From Bacteroidales bacterium (GTDB lineage Bacteria > Bacteroidota > Bacteroidia > Bacteroidales > F082), in NCBI GenBank assembly GCA_029983675.1, contig JASBYY010000025.1, positions 1 to 43,384 on the forward strand: a DNA stretch of 43,384 nucleotides, written 5' to 3'. Made by a program: the position numbers and the translations under genes. Positions within the stretch are counted from its first letter, which is position 1, and each line of letters opens with the position of its first letter. The notes under the pieces are model-generated. The model was not told where the DNA came from. It saw only the letters and a list, made by a program, of their open reading frames with translations, and searched no databases. Shown here in pieces: positions 16,308 to 24,595 of this stretch.

Positions 16308-16345
16308 AAAGAGGCTGTCCGATGTTTTTCGGGCGGCCTTTTTTT
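16308..16345 (+). terminator. Duplicated POT terminator
   Basis: Same hairpin and T-tract as 12736-12773. Here it insulates the fic promoter from the exported cassette. Confidence 0.7.
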
Positions 16346-16389
16346 GCAACGGACGGAAGATTTGTTTTTCGTTTTTTGGGATTGTATTG

Positions 16390-16397
16390 TATTTTTG
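16390..16397 (+). promoter_or_regulatory. -7 box of fic
   Basis: TATTTTTG, a full match to TAnnTTTG, 34 bp before the ATG at 16432. Confidence 0.55.
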
Positions 16398-16431
16398 CAA
16401 TGGATTAGAAGGCAATATAGGAGATCGTGAA

Positions 16432-17442
16432 ATGACAACACAGGAAGAAGAACTGCTTGATTTGCTTGGCGAATACAAACGCCTCGGCATTGCCGGACAG
16501 ATAGATTATCAAAAGTTCTATCTCTATTCCATCATTACGCACTCCACGGCAATTGAGGGCAGCACGGTGACGGAAATCGAGAACCAATTGCTGTTTGATG
16601 AAGGCATTTCTGCCAAAGGACGCACCATTCAGGAACAAATGATGAATATGGATCTGAAAGCGGCCTATGAACATTCGCTGTCGCTCGCTCACAGTCACGC
16701 CGACTATTCCGTGGAAATGCTGAAACGTCTTTCCGCCTTGGTGATGAAAAACACAGGCAACCAATACAACACTCCGCAAGGCAGTTTTGACGCTTCTCGT
16801 GGTGACCTGCGTCTGATTGGAGTCACGGCGGGCATCGGTGGACAATCTTACATGAACTTCCAGAAAGTTCCTGCTAAACTCCAAGAGTTTTGTACTCGCC
16901 TAAACGAATACCGTCATCAGTTGATGGACAGCAATGACATGATAAAACAATACTTGTTAAGTTTTGATGCTCATTATCAATTGGCCACCATTCATCCATG
17001 GGCGGATGGCAATGGCCGTATGTCGCGACTTGTCATGAATCAACTGCAATTTGAGTTCGGTTTGGTGCCCGCCAAAATTGTGAAGGAGGACAAGAGCGAA
17101 TACATCCAAGCTTTCGTGGATTCGCGTGAGCAGGATAGCTTAGTGCCTTTCCGTGAGTTTATGCTTAAAGAACACATCCGAAACCTCGATAAGGAGATTG
17201 AGGAATACAAACGTTCGCAAGAGATTGACCCGATAAAATCCTTGTCTGACCCGATAAAAGAAAAGCTTTATCAGGAGATAAAACGGAACAATGGCCTTAG
17301 TTATGCCGAATATGGAGCGATTCTTGGCGTTTCGGAGGCGACCATCAAGCGCCGGCTAAACGAAATGAAAAAAGAAGGCCTCGTTGCGCGAATGGGTAGC
17401 AACAAGACTGGCCATTGGGAAATCGTCACCATGCAGATTTGA
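16432..17442 (+). CDS. Fic family protein with N-terminal autoinhibitory motif
   Basis: About 336 residues. The start at 16432 (MTTQEEELLD) is preferred over an upstream ATG that would lie in the promoter. The Fic core reads HPWADGNGRMSR with catalytic H188, so AMP transfer (or related NMP transfer) to a protein hydroxyl is predicted. The inhibitory motif S/T-x-x-x-E-G/N is present near the N-terminus (STAIEG, E42), as in self-restrained class II Fic proteins. The C-terminus (~285-336) has a winged-helix pattern (YAEYGAILGVSEATIKRRLNEMKKEGLV). This architecture is often chromosomal, with DNA binding possibly used for self-regulation. The gene lies just before queF; its own promoter suggests separate control. 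Confidence 0.92.
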   Translation: MTTQEEELLDLLGEYKRLGIAGQIDYQKFYLYSIITHSTAIEGSTVTEIENQLLFDEGISAKGRTIQEQMMNMDLKAAYEHSLSLAHSHADYSVEMLKRLSALVMKNTGNQYNTPQGSFDASRGDLRLIGVTAGIGGQSYMNFQKVPAKLQEFCTRLNEYRHQLMDSNDMIKQYLLSFDAHYQLATIHPWADGNGRMSRLVMNQLQFEFGLVPAKIVKEDKSEYIQAFVDSREQDSLVPFREFMLKEHIRNLDKEIEEYKRSQEIDPIKSLSDPIKEKLYQEIKRNNGLSYAEYGAILGVSEATIKRRLNEMKKEGLVARMGSNKTGHWEIVTMQI

Positions 17443-17505
17443 CGAAGTTTCTTCTGAAACACAAAAGATGGCTGTAGAATGGCAAGCCGATTGCATGTAT
17501 TTTTT

Positions 17506-17513
17506 TACCTTTG
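17506..17513 (+). promoter_or_regulatory. Putative -7 box for the que cluster
   Basis: TACCTTTG matches TAnnTTTG and lies 17 bp before the queF ATG at 17531. It supports that start over longer in-frame alternatives. I saw no preQ1 riboswitch motif in the short leader. Confidence 0.45.
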
Positions 17514-17530
17514 TCGCAAATTATCATCCC

Positions 17531-18001
17531 ATGTCGAGAAACGAGAACGAACTGCAAGGCGTGACGCTGTTGGGCAACCAAAACACGCATTATGCCTACG
17601 ACTACACGCCCGAAGTGTTGGAGACTTTCGAAAACAAGCATCCTGAAAACGAGTATGTTGTGTGCTTGGATTGCCCTGAGTTCACTTCGCTTTGCCCAAA
17701 GACAGGACAGCCTGATTTCGGACATCTTATCATTAATTACATCCCTCGTACCCTGATGGTGGAGAGCAAGAGCCTGAAGCTGTATCTGTTCAGCTTCCGC
17801 AACCACGGCGATTTTCATGAGGACTGTGTGAATATCATCATGAAAGACTTGGTTAAGCTGATGGCTCCCAAGTATTTGGAGGTGATAGGATTGTTCAACC
17901 CGCGTGGTGGCATTTCCATCAAGCCTTTTGCCAATTATGGCGACATGGAACATCAGGACCTGGTTAAACATCGCCTTTTCGCCAACTTCCACAACTCATA
18001 A
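17531..18001 (+). CDS. queF: NADPH-dependent preQ0 reductase
   Basis: A 156-residue short-form (type I) QueF, which reduces 7-cyano-7-deazaguanine (preQ0) to preQ1 in queuosine synthesis. CPEFTSLCPKTGQPDF contains the thioimide-forming C55 and the acid D62. ESKSLKLYL is the QueF NADPH-binding signature. The start at MSRNENELQG places these residues at the usual positions and follows the -7 box at 17506. queC follows after 14 bp. Confidence 0.96.
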   Translation: MSRNENELQGVTLLGNQNTHYAYDYTPEVLETFENKHPENEYVVCLDCPEFTSLCPKTGQPDFGHLIINYIPRTLMVESKSLKLYLFSFRNHGDFHEDCVNIIMKDLVKLMAPKYLEVIGLFNPRGGISIKPFANYGDMEHQDLVKHRLFANFHNS

Positions 18002-18015
18002 TCGGACAACTGAAA

Positions 18016-18669
18016 ATGAAGGACGCAGTCATCATCATCTCGGGCGGCATGGATTCCACCACGTTGCTTTATGAATATAAGGATGAAATCGCCTTGGCCA
18101 TCACTTTCGACTATGGATCGACACAAAACGGGCGCGAACGGGTTTGCGCCGTCACGCATTGCCAACGCTTAGGCATCAAGCATATCGTCATTCCGCTGGA
18201 GTTTATGCACCGCTATTTCAAGAGCGCACTGCTGATGACGGCCAATGACATTCCCGAGGGCAACTACAACGATGAAAACATGAAATCGACGGTGGTGCCG
18301 TTCCGCAATGGCATTATGTTATCGATTGCCTGCGGCATCGCCGAAAGCAACGGCCTGAAACGGGTGATGATTGCCAACCATGCCGGCGACCATGCCATCT
18401 ATCCCGACTGCCGTTCCAACTTCGTTGACGCCATGTCACAAGCGATGTCGGCGGGAACCTATGATAACATCACGGTCTTTGCACCTTATACCTATTTGAG
18501 CAAAGTGGATATTGCACGACATGGAAAGGCTTTGGGTGTCGACTACAGCGAGACGTATTCCTGTTACAAAGGAGGCGAGAAGCACTGCGGCAAATGCGGC
18601 ACTTGCAGCGAACGCATCGAAGCCTTGCGTGAAGCGGGCATCAATGACACAACGAAATATGAGATATAG
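18016..18669 (+). CDS. queC: 7-cyano-7-deazaguanine synthase
   Basis: A 217-residue ATP-dependent enzyme that converts 7-carboxy-7-deazaguanine to preQ0. SGGMDS at residues 9-14 is the PP-loop. The zinc site is C183, C191, C194 and C197 (CYKGGEKHCGKCGTC). It lies between queF and queD on the same strand. Confidence 0.97.
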   Translation: MKDAVIIISGGMDSTTLLYEYKDEIALAITFDYGSTQNGRERVCAVTHCQRLGIKHIVIPLEFMHRYFKSALLMTANDIPEGNYNDENMKSTVVPFRNGIMLSIACGIAESNGLKRVMIANHAGDHAIYPDCRSNFVDAMSQAMSAGTYDNITVFAPYTYLSKVDIARHGKALGVDYSETYSCYKGGEKHCGKCGTCSERIEALREAGINDTTKYEI

Positions 18670-18736
18670 AAGAACATAGGATAAAACCCTAATCCAAAGT
18701 TCTCAATCAATCAAACGATTCAACGATTCAACAATA

Positions 18737-19090
18737 ATGTATTACGTAAGAAAAACCCTTGAAATATCTTCTTGCCACCAATTGTATCTCGATTACGAGA
18801 GCAAGTGCGAGAACCTCCATGGACACAATTGGAAGGTGAATGTGTATTGTCGTGCCAGCGAATTGGATAGCAATGGCATGGTTTGCGATTTTACCGAAAT
18901 CAAACGCTTGATCCATGGCAGAATCGACCACACCAACCTGAACGAGGTGCTCGATTTCAATCCTACGGCGGAAAATCTGGCCCGTTGGATTGTGGATACC
19001 GTTCCGAACTGCTATCGTGCCGATGTGTGGGAATCTCGCGACAACAAGGCTTCCTACATCAAGGACGACGCTCCGCAGAATTTTGATTGA
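18737..19090 (+). CDS. queD: 6-carboxy-5,6,7,8-tetrahydropterin synthase
   Basis: A 117-residue member of the PTPS/QueD family that makes 6-carboxytetrahydropterin from dihydroneopterin triphosphate, the first committed queuosine step. Zinc ligands are H14, H28 and H30 (the LHGHNW motif), and C24 is the catalytic cysteine four residues before HGH. The stop codon overlaps the start of queE (TGATG). The 67 bp between queC and queD contain short AACGATTC direct repeats and no clear promoter. Confidence 0.96.
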   Translation: MYYVRKTLEISSCHQLYLDYESKCENLHGHNWKVNVYCRASELDSNGMVCDFTEIKRLIHGRIDHTNLNEVLDFNPTAENLARWIVDTVPNCYRADVWESRDNKASYIKDDAPQNFD

Positions 19091-19680
19091 TGTTCAAAAT
19101 CAACGAAATATTCTATTCCCTCCAAGGCGAAGGATACCATAGCGGAACGCCTGCCGTTTTTGTGCGTTTCAGCGGTTGCAACCTGCAATGCGTGTTTTGT
19201 GACACCCAACATCAAGATGGTGTGTGGATGTCGGAGCAAGATATTGTCAATAAGGTGAATACGTATAGCAACGCTTCATGGATCGTGCTGACAGGCGGAG
19301 AGCCTTCGCTTTTTGTTGACGAGGCTTTTGTCCAGAGGTTGAAACGAGAGACAGGCAAGCGTGTCAGTATGGAGACCAATGGCACCCGTCCTGTGCCGGA
19401 TGCCTTGGATTGGGTGACGCTTTCTCCGAAAACAGCTTTTGAGCATGGGGATGCCGAGCCTTGTGTCTTGACCCGCTGCGATGAGCTGAAAGTGGTGTAT
19501 TGCGGACAGGATTTGACACAATATGAGGCTGTCGAAACGCAAAACCGTTTCCTGCAACCTTGTTACTGTGAGGATGAAAGACAACGGCAAGCCAACATGA
19601 AGGCTTGCGTGGAGGCAGTCATGCAGCATAAGGGATGGCAGCTTTCGCTGCAAATCCATAGGATTTTGGGAGTGCCGTAA
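19090..19680 (+). CDS. queE: 7-carboxy-7-deazaguanine synthase (radical SAM)
   Basis: A 196-residue radical SAM enzyme that ring-contracts 6-carboxytetrahydropterin. C30-x3-C34-x2-C37 (FSGCNLQCVFCDTQ) binds the 4Fe-4S cluster, and LTGGEPSL binds SAM. The N-terminal FYSLQGEGYHSGTPAVFVR is the typical QueE start. The ATG at 19090 overlaps the queD stop, indicating translational coupling. It is the last gene of the que cluster. tgt, queA and queG/queH are not in the window. Confidence 0.96.
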   Translation: MFKINEIFYSLQGEGYHSGTPAVFVRFSGCNLQCVFCDTQHQDGVWMSEQDIVNKVNTYSNASWIVLTGGEPSLFVDEAFVQRLKRETGKRVSMETNGTRPVPDALDWVTLSPKTAFEHGDAEPCVLTRCDELKVVYCGQDLTQYEAVETQNRFLQPCYCEDERQRQANMKACVEAVMQHKGWQLSLQIHRILGVP

Positions 19681-19701
19681 GAAAAGGGACAAATATTTGT
19701 T

Positions 19702-20448
19702 TCAGTGCTTCTTGTAATGCACTTTATTCTCGCTGTAAATCAAAAACACCGTCGGTTTCTTGTTCAAATCGCCTTTGAACTTCTTCCATTCTGCAATATC
19801 CTGACTGATGATCAGTTCGTCTTGGCAGGTGATGTTGGAAGCAATGCAAAGTCTTGTGCTGGGGTGAAGGTTTTTGCAGAGGTCTTCTAACATGGCGTTG
19901 TTGCGGAAGGGCGTTTCGATGAAGATTTCCGTTTCGTCGTTAGCGGAGGAACGCCTTTCCAAGTTCTTGATGGCGTTCTGCCGTTCGGGACTTTTTATGG
20001 GGAGATAGCCATGAAAAGCGAAACACTGTCCGTTGAACCCAGAGGCCATTAGGGCGAGTATCATGGCGTTGGGTCCGGTGAGAGGGACGACCTGAATACC
20101 TGCCGAATGTGCCAGATCGACAATGACGGCGCCAGGGTCTGCCACACAGGGTGTTCCGGCTTCGGACATCAGACCCATGTCTTCACCTTGCAGGCAAGGC
20201 CCGAGAAACTCCATCATGTCAGGCTCTCGTGTGGCGTGTTTGTCAAGCTCGATGAACTCAATGTCGTCAATGGCGTTGTCCATCCCGATGCGGCTGAGCA
20301 CGCAACGTGATGTGCGAGTGCTTTCCACAACGAAGAATTTTAGCTTCTTGACGGCTTCCAAGGTGCCCAAGGGCAATACTTGTTCTGGTCGTGTGGATCC
20401 AAGCAGATTGGGAACGAGAAACAGCTTTCCGAAAGGGGTGCTCATCAT
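19702..20448 (-). CDS. RsmI-like SAM-dependent methyltransferase
   Basis: A 248-residue tetrapyrrole-methylase-fold protein. GKLFLVPNLLG near the start, then GLMSEAGTPCVADPGAVIVDLAHSAG and VVPLTGPNAMILALMASGF, are the RsmI-type motifs. RsmI 2'-O-methylates 16S rRNA C1402. This shorter type, which starts with VPNLLG and not VATPIGN, is a second paralogue in many Bacteroidota, and its substrate is less certain. It lies 29 bp downstream of dnaA on the same strand, so read-through from dnaA is likely. ATG codons at 20448 and 20445 are equivalent choices. Confidence 0.85.
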   Translation of the reverse strand: MMSTPFGKLFLVPNLLGSTRPEQVLPLGTLEAVKKLKFFVVESTRTSRCVLSRIGMDNAIDDIEFIELDKHATREPDMMEFLGPCLQGEDMGLMSEAGTPCVADPGAVIVDLAHSAGIQVVPLTGPNAMILALMASGFNGQCFAFHGYLPIKSPERQNAIKNLERRSSANDETEIFIETPFRNNAMLEDLCKNLHPSTRLCIASNITCQDELIISQDIAEWKKFKGDLNKKPTVFLIYSENKVHYKKH

Positions 20449-20477
20449 GGCGGGTGTAGGATTTTGAAAGGTGTGGG

Positions 20478-21902
20478 TTAGATCAGGATTCTCTTTTCGA
20501 TGTCCTCCATCATGGCCTTAAACTGCTTGTCGGTTTCAATGCGGTCGCTGATTGTCTTGCAGGCATGGTGAACCGTCGAGTGGTCCTTGTTGCCGCATTG
20601 TTTGCCGATGATGGCAAGGCTGACGTTGGAATATTTTTTCGAGAAATACATAGCGATTTGGCGCGATTGCACGATCTGTTGCTTGCGAGAATTGAGCGAA
20701 AGTTGGTCGATGCCGATGCCGAAATAGTCGCAGACAATGTTGGTGATGTATTCCACCGACACGTTCTTCGCAGAGCTTTTGACAAAACGGTCAATGATTT
20801 GCTGTGCCAGTTCTTTGGTGATTTCTTTTTTATTCAGCGACGACTGGGCCACAATAGAAATCAGCACGCCTTCCAATTCGCGGATGTTGGTGCGCATAGA
20901 GGCCGCTAAATACTCGATGATGTCTTCGGAAAGAACGATGCCGTTATTGTAAAGCTTGTTCTTCAGGATGGCCACCCGAGTGGCGGTATCAGGTTTTTGA
21001 ATGTCGGCTGACAAGCCCCACTTGAACCGAGAGAGCAGACGAGGCATCATGTCTTCCAAATCAACCGGGAACTTGTCGCTGGTCAAAACGAGCTGTTTGT
21101 GATTTTGGTGCAAGAAGTTGAAGATGTGGAAGAAAGTCTCTTGTGTCTTCGTCTTCTTGGCCAAAAACTGGATGTCGTCAATAATCAGCACGTCAATCAT
21201 CTGGTAGAAATGAACGAAGTCGTTCAAATTCTGATTCTTGGAGGCGTTGACAAACTGGTTGATGAATTGCTCGCTTTGTACGTAAAGCACGGTCTTTTCG
21301 GGAAACTTCTCCTTGATGCGCAGTCCTATGGCGTGACAAAGATGGGTTTTCCCCAAACCGGTGCCGCTGTAAATCAAGAGCGGATTGAAAGCCGTTCCAC
21401 CGGGGTTTTCGGTGACGGCAAGGCTGGCTTCACGTGCCAAACGGTTGCAGTCGCCCTCGACGAAATTCTCGAAGGTGTAGCTGTCGTTAAGCTGCGAGTC
21501 GATCTCCAATTTCTTCAAGCCGGGGATAACGAAAGGATTGATAGGTCCTTCGCTCATTTTCTCTGGCGAGGGAGCGCCAATGGCATTGCGCTTGTAATAT
21601 TGATGGTGGCTGGGCTGCGTCATGATGCTCGAATTGGCATTTCCAGCGCTGTCCATCACAATGCGATATTCCAATTTCCCCTCAGTGCCGATTACCTTTT
21701 TGATGGTTTTGCGAAGTAAATCGATATAATGCGACTCCAACCAGTCATAGAAAAAATGACTCGGTACTTGAATGGTCAGCACATTATTGACGAAACTGAC
21801 AGGAACAATGGGCTTGAACCATGTATTATAGCTCTGTGCAGAGGTGTTGTCCTTGATCACCTCCAAACATTTGAGCCATATCTGTGTATGGTTTCCCGTC
21901 AT
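20478..21902 (-). CDS. dnaA: Chromosomal replication initiator DnaA
   Basis: A 474-residue AAA+ initiator. The N-terminal domain I has QIWLKCLEVIKDNTSAQSYNTWFKP. The linker lies ~80-130. Domain III has Walker A (GTGLGKTHLCHAIG) and Walker B (VLIIDDIQFL). Domain IV carries the DnaA-box-binding signature GNKDHSTVHHACKTI. The length is normal. I looked on both sides for TTATCCACA-type boxes and found no cluster, so the origin is not evident in the window. Confidence 0.98.
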   Translation of the reverse strand: MTGNHTQIWLKCLEVIKDNTSAQSYNTWFKPIVPVSFVNNVLTIQVPSHFFYDWLESHYIDLLRKTIKKVIGTEGKLEYRIVMDSAGNANSSIMTQPSHHQYYKRNAIGAPSPEKMSEGPINPFVIPGLKKLEIDSQLNDSYTFENFVEGDCNRLAREASLAVTENPGGTAFNPLLIYSGTGLGKTHLCHAIGLRIKEKFPEKTVLYVQSEQFINQFVNASKNQNLNDFVHFYQMIDVLIIDDIQFLAKKTKTQETFFHIFNFLHQNHKQLVLTSDKFPVDLEDMMPRLLSRFKWGLSADIQKPDTATRVAILKNKLYNNGIVLSEDIIEYLAASMRTNIRELEGVLISIVAQSSLNKKEITKELAQQIIDRFVKSSAKNVSVEYITNIVCDYFGIGIDQLSLNSRKQQIVQSRQIAMYFSKKYSNVSLAIIGKQCGNKDHSTVHHACKTISDRIETDKQFKAMMEDIEKRILI

Positions 21903-22110
21903 TGGAAATCCTTTTGTTACAATATTATATAGTTATTTCTCGAAATAGACGCGTAAAAGCTAAACGATTCTTTGGCATCCTTATCGGGCTACAAAGTTCG
22001 GCAAAATAAGTTCATAAAAAAATATTTTCCCTATTGATTTCAAACTATTTTTTTTCTAATATACGAGCCTTTGTGGAAATACCTTGTAAAATCAATGATA
22101 AATAATTGAT

Positions 22111-22722
22111 TTATACCGTATTAACGAATGTAATTTTGACACCGAAAATCTTGCTGATTTTTTCAATGACTCTTTCCGACTCGTTTCTTCTTGTTGAAAA
22201 CTCTAAGTAACAATCCATTTCGAATTTCGGATTCATCTGTTCCAACTGCTCTTCTTTCATAACTCGCATAACCTCATTCATTAACGGATAGGGAAATTCT
22301 AAACTATAAATATTATTAACGGTTTTCTGAATAGCCCCCGCTTGTTCCAAGGCATCGCGAGTTGCTGTTTTGTAAGCGTTTATCAGTCCGCTGACCCCCA
22401 GTTTGATGCCTCCGAAGTATCGGATCACGACGACGCAGACGTTGGTGATGTCTTTCGAAAGAATCTGATTGAGTATGGGCTTGCCTGCTGTCCCGGAAGG
22501 TTCTCCGTCATCACTCGACCTGAAGCAGCTCTTGTCGGGACCTATCATGTAGGCAAAGCAATGGTGACGGGCATCGTAGTATTTCTTCCTGATTTCGGCA
22601 ATGGCATCCTTGGCTTCATCTTCGTTGTTCACGCTGAAAGCCAAGGAGATGAACTTGCTGCCTTTTTCCTTGTATAGGCCTTCCGCAGGTCTGGCAATGA
22701 TATTGTAGGTGTCCGCGATCAT
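22111..22722 (-). CDS. IMPACT/YigZ family protein
   Basis: A 203-residue protein of the UPF0029/IMPACT (YigZ) family. The hallmark DDGEPSGTAGKPILNQI and VVVIRYFGGIKLGVSGLINAY are both present, followed by a C-terminal ferredoxin-like DUF1949-type domain. Bacterial members are poorly characterised and are linked to translation by their eukaryotic IMPACT relatives. The ATG overlaps the stop codon of the EamA gene (ATGA at 22719-22722), so the two are co-translated. An A/T-rich hairpin overlaps its stop codon. Confidence 0.9.
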   Translation of the reverse strand: MIADTYNIIARPAEGLYKEKGSKFISLAFSVNNEDEAKDAIAEIRKKYYDARHHCFAYMIGPDKSCFRSSDDGEPSGTAGKPILNQILSKDITNVCVVVIRYFGGIKLGVSGLINAYKTATRDALEQAGAIQKTVNNIYSLEFPYPLMNEVMRVMKEEQLEQMNPKFEMDCYLEFSTRRNESERVIEKISKIFGVKITFVNTV

Positions 22723-23585
22723 GGTTTTAGCGCGATAAGGATGACGGCGATGATGGCAATCGCCATGCCGATCAGATTTTTAGTGGTCAGCTTTTCCTTG
22801 AATAGCAACAATCCGGCGAGGGCGGTAAACGTTACCACACCTATATTATATACGGGAAATAGAAACACATTGTCGAACAAGCGCATGCAACGGTAAACAC
22901 AGTATGTGGAAAAGTAATTGAACAACCCCAGCAGGAAGCCTCCGGCCATGTTTTTCCATGCCAATTTTGTGCCTCGTGTAAGGCGATCATTGACAACAAG
23001 CACGATGCCGAAAAGCAGAGCGACGAAATAGATAAAGGCAATCATTACATTCATGTCGGGCATGGTGTTGCGCTGTTCGGTTAGTTTCATCAGCATGTCA
23101 CCAATACCTGTGCCGAAGAAAATCAGAATTGGGAATAACGCTTTCCAGCGTCCTTGTGTCCTATTTTCGTTTTTGCCTTTTTTTCCGACGATGAGATAAA
23201 GTGCTACGAGAGCCAGTGCGATGCCTGCTGAGGAAGCCGCGTTCAGGTGCTCGTGAAACAGCAACAACCCCATGGCAGTTGGAATGACGACGGACAGTTT
23301 GCTCGACAGCGAAGTGACGGTGACGCCAGCTTCTTGGGCCGAGCGGGTAAGGAGCAAATAGGTGAAAATGAACCAGAAACCTGTCAGAATAGAGAGGCCA
23401 AACCAAGGCGTGGCGGCAATTTCCGATAAGGAAAGAGGTTGACGGCACATCAGCAGTCCGGCAGTCGTCGCCGTGGCGTAATTCGCGGCTATGGCCTGAT
23501 GGTTGTCGATGTGGAACCGCTCAAAGAACCGCATGGCGACAAACACGCCTACCGAACATAATATGGCTGCAATCAAGTATCCCAT
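22719..23585 (-). CDS. EamA/DMT-family transporter
   Basis: About 288 residues with ten hydrophobic helices in two repeats of five, as in drug/metabolite transporters. The start at 23585 (MGYLIAAILCSVG) is preferred: a frame open to 23702 would put charged residues before the first helix and would run over the promoter and the start of the divergent prmC gene. It ends with LIGMAIAIIAVILIALKP. The substrate is unknown. A TAnnTTTG box ends only 8 bp upstream of the ATG. Confidence 0.88.
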   Translation of the reverse strand: MGYLIAAILCSVGVFVAMRFFERFHIDNHQAIAANYATATTAGLLMCRQPLSLSEIAATPWFGLSILTGFWFIFTYLLLTRSAQEAGVTVTSLSSKLSVVIPTAMGLLLFHEHLNAASSAGIALALVALYLIVGKKGKNENRTQGRWKALFPILIFFGTGIGDMLMKLTEQRNTMPDMNVMIAFIYFVALLFGIVLVVNDRLTRGTKLAWKNMAGGFLLGLFNYFSTYCVYRCMRLFDNVFLFPVYNIGVVTFTALAGLLLFKEKLTTKNLIGMAIAIIAVILIALKP

Positions 23586-23593
23586 TTGAATGG

Positions 23594-23601
23594 CAAAGAT
23601 A
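23594..23601 (-). promoter_or_regulatory. -7 box for the EamA gene
   Basis: On the minus strand it reads TATCTTTG (TAnnTTTG). Only 8 bp separate it from the ATG at 23585, so the transcript would have almost no leader. Confidence 0.5.
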
Positions 23602-23653
23602 GTTTTTTTCGATGAGCAGTGATTCTTGCGTTTTCCCTCAAATAAAAATATGG

Positions 23654-23661
23654 TATTTTTG
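23654..23661 (+). promoter_or_regulatory. -7 box for prmC
   Basis: TATTTTTG lies 5 bp before the prmC ATG at 23667, which implies a leaderless or nearly leaderless mRNA. A TTTT at about 23631 is the only -33 candidate at the right distance. Confidence 0.5.
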
Positions 23662-23666
23662 CCCCA

Positions 23667-24530
23667 ATGAACAAGCAAACGCTTTTTGAAGTCAAGCGGC
23701 ATTTTGTGACAGCCTTGCAGCCAAATTATTCCTTACGGGAAACGGAGCAGCTGTGGCGCATGTTGCTTGAGGACCGCTTCGGTATCGATAGGGTGACGGC
23801 TTTGTCGCAGCCTGAAATGCTATTGGATGCCGACCAATTGTTTTTTGTGGAGGATGCAGAGAATCAGTTGAATAAAAACAGGCCCATACAATATGTATTA
23901 GGTGTTGTCCGGTTTTTGGATCTGCATCTGAAAGTGGATGAATCGGTGTTGATACCGCGTCCGGAGACGGGGGAATTGGTGCGCCGTATCGTTGAAAGCG
24001 TTACGGTGCCTCCGCAGCGTATCTGGGATATCGGTGCGGGTTCGGGTTGCATTGGGCTGGCCTTGAAAAAGGCTTTTCCCGATGCCGAGGTGTATGCTTT
24101 TGATGTTTCGTCAAAGGCTTTGAGGCTGGCGCAAGAAAATGCCAAACGTAATAATTTGAAAATCAACTTTGTTGAATGCGACATTTTGCACCCGGAATCT
24201 GAAATACTGTTGCAACCTGTTGACCTTGTGGTGAGTAATCCCCCTTATGTCTGTCAATCGGAACGTGCCGACATGCAGCCTAATGTGCTGGACTGGGAGC
24301 CGGAGCAAGCATTGTTTGTCCCCGATGATGATCCGCTGTTGTTTTATCGGACGATATTGCGCCAATCCAAGCCCCGCCTGACACCTAAGGGTGTGGTTTG
24401 GTTCGAAATCAATCAGGCGATGGGAGGAGCCATGAAGCGGCTTTGCGCCGATTTCGGCTTTGATACCGTTGAGGTTCTCTGCGATTTCATGGAGAAGGAA
24501 CGTTTTCTGTCATGTTGCGTGGGTCGGTAG
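23667..24530 (+). CDS. prmC: Release factor N5-glutamine methyltransferase
   Basis: A 287-residue class I SAM methyltransferase that methylates the GGQ glutamine of release factors RF1 and RF2. The N-terminal helical domain is followed by LIPRPETGELV, the SAM-binding WDIGAGSGCIGLALKKAFP and the catalytic SNPPYV motif (N191-P-P-Y194). It is divergent from the EamA gene and precedes rnpB. Confidence 0.95.
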   Translation: MNKQTLFEVKRHFVTALQPNYSLRETEQLWRMLLEDRFGIDRVTALSQPEMLLDADQLFFVEDAENQLNKNRPIQYVLGVVRFLDLHLKVDESVLIPRPETGELVRRIVESVTVPPQRIWDIGAGSGCIGLALKKAFPDAEVYAFDVSSKALRLAQENAKRNNLKINFVECDILHPESEILLQPVDLVVSNPPYVCQSERADMQPNVLDWEPEQALFVPDDDPLLFYRTILRQSKPRLTPKGVVWFEINQAMGGAMKRLCADFGFDTVEVLCDFMEKERFLSCCVGR

Positions 24531-24582
24531 CCACTTTTTTAGTGTTTTTTTGTGAAAAACGGCATGAAAACCTTGAAATGCG

Positions 24583-24590
24583 TATTTTTG
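24583..24590 (+). promoter_or_regulatory. rnpB -7 box
   Basis: TATTTTTG ends 6 nt before the inferred 5' end of RNase P RNA at 24596, the expected distance for a Bacteroidota -7 element. Confidence 0.65.
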
Positions 24591-24595
24591 CGGCG

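Larger units (their letters stand above)
16271..16469 (+). repeat. POT end / fic start segment (copy 2 of B)
   Basis: The 199-bp partner of 12699-12897. It contains the terminator, the -7 box and the start of the intact fic gene. Identity with copy 1 ends at TTGCTTGG (16469), after which this copy continues into a full Fic protein. Confidence 0.93.

Noticed and set aside
17443..17530. A preQ1 riboswitch before queF
   Set aside because: The leader after the -7 box is only about 10-17 nt, and no preQ1 aptamer motif is visible.
19689..19700. ACAAATATTTGT palindrome between queE and the RsmI-like gene
   Set aside because: A 12-bp A/T palindrome without a T-run or GC stem is too weak to call a terminator.
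21903..22110. Possible replication origin next to dnaA
   Set aside because: The region is AT-rich, but I found no cluster of TTATCCACA-like boxes; one TGTGGAAAT with mismatches is not enough.
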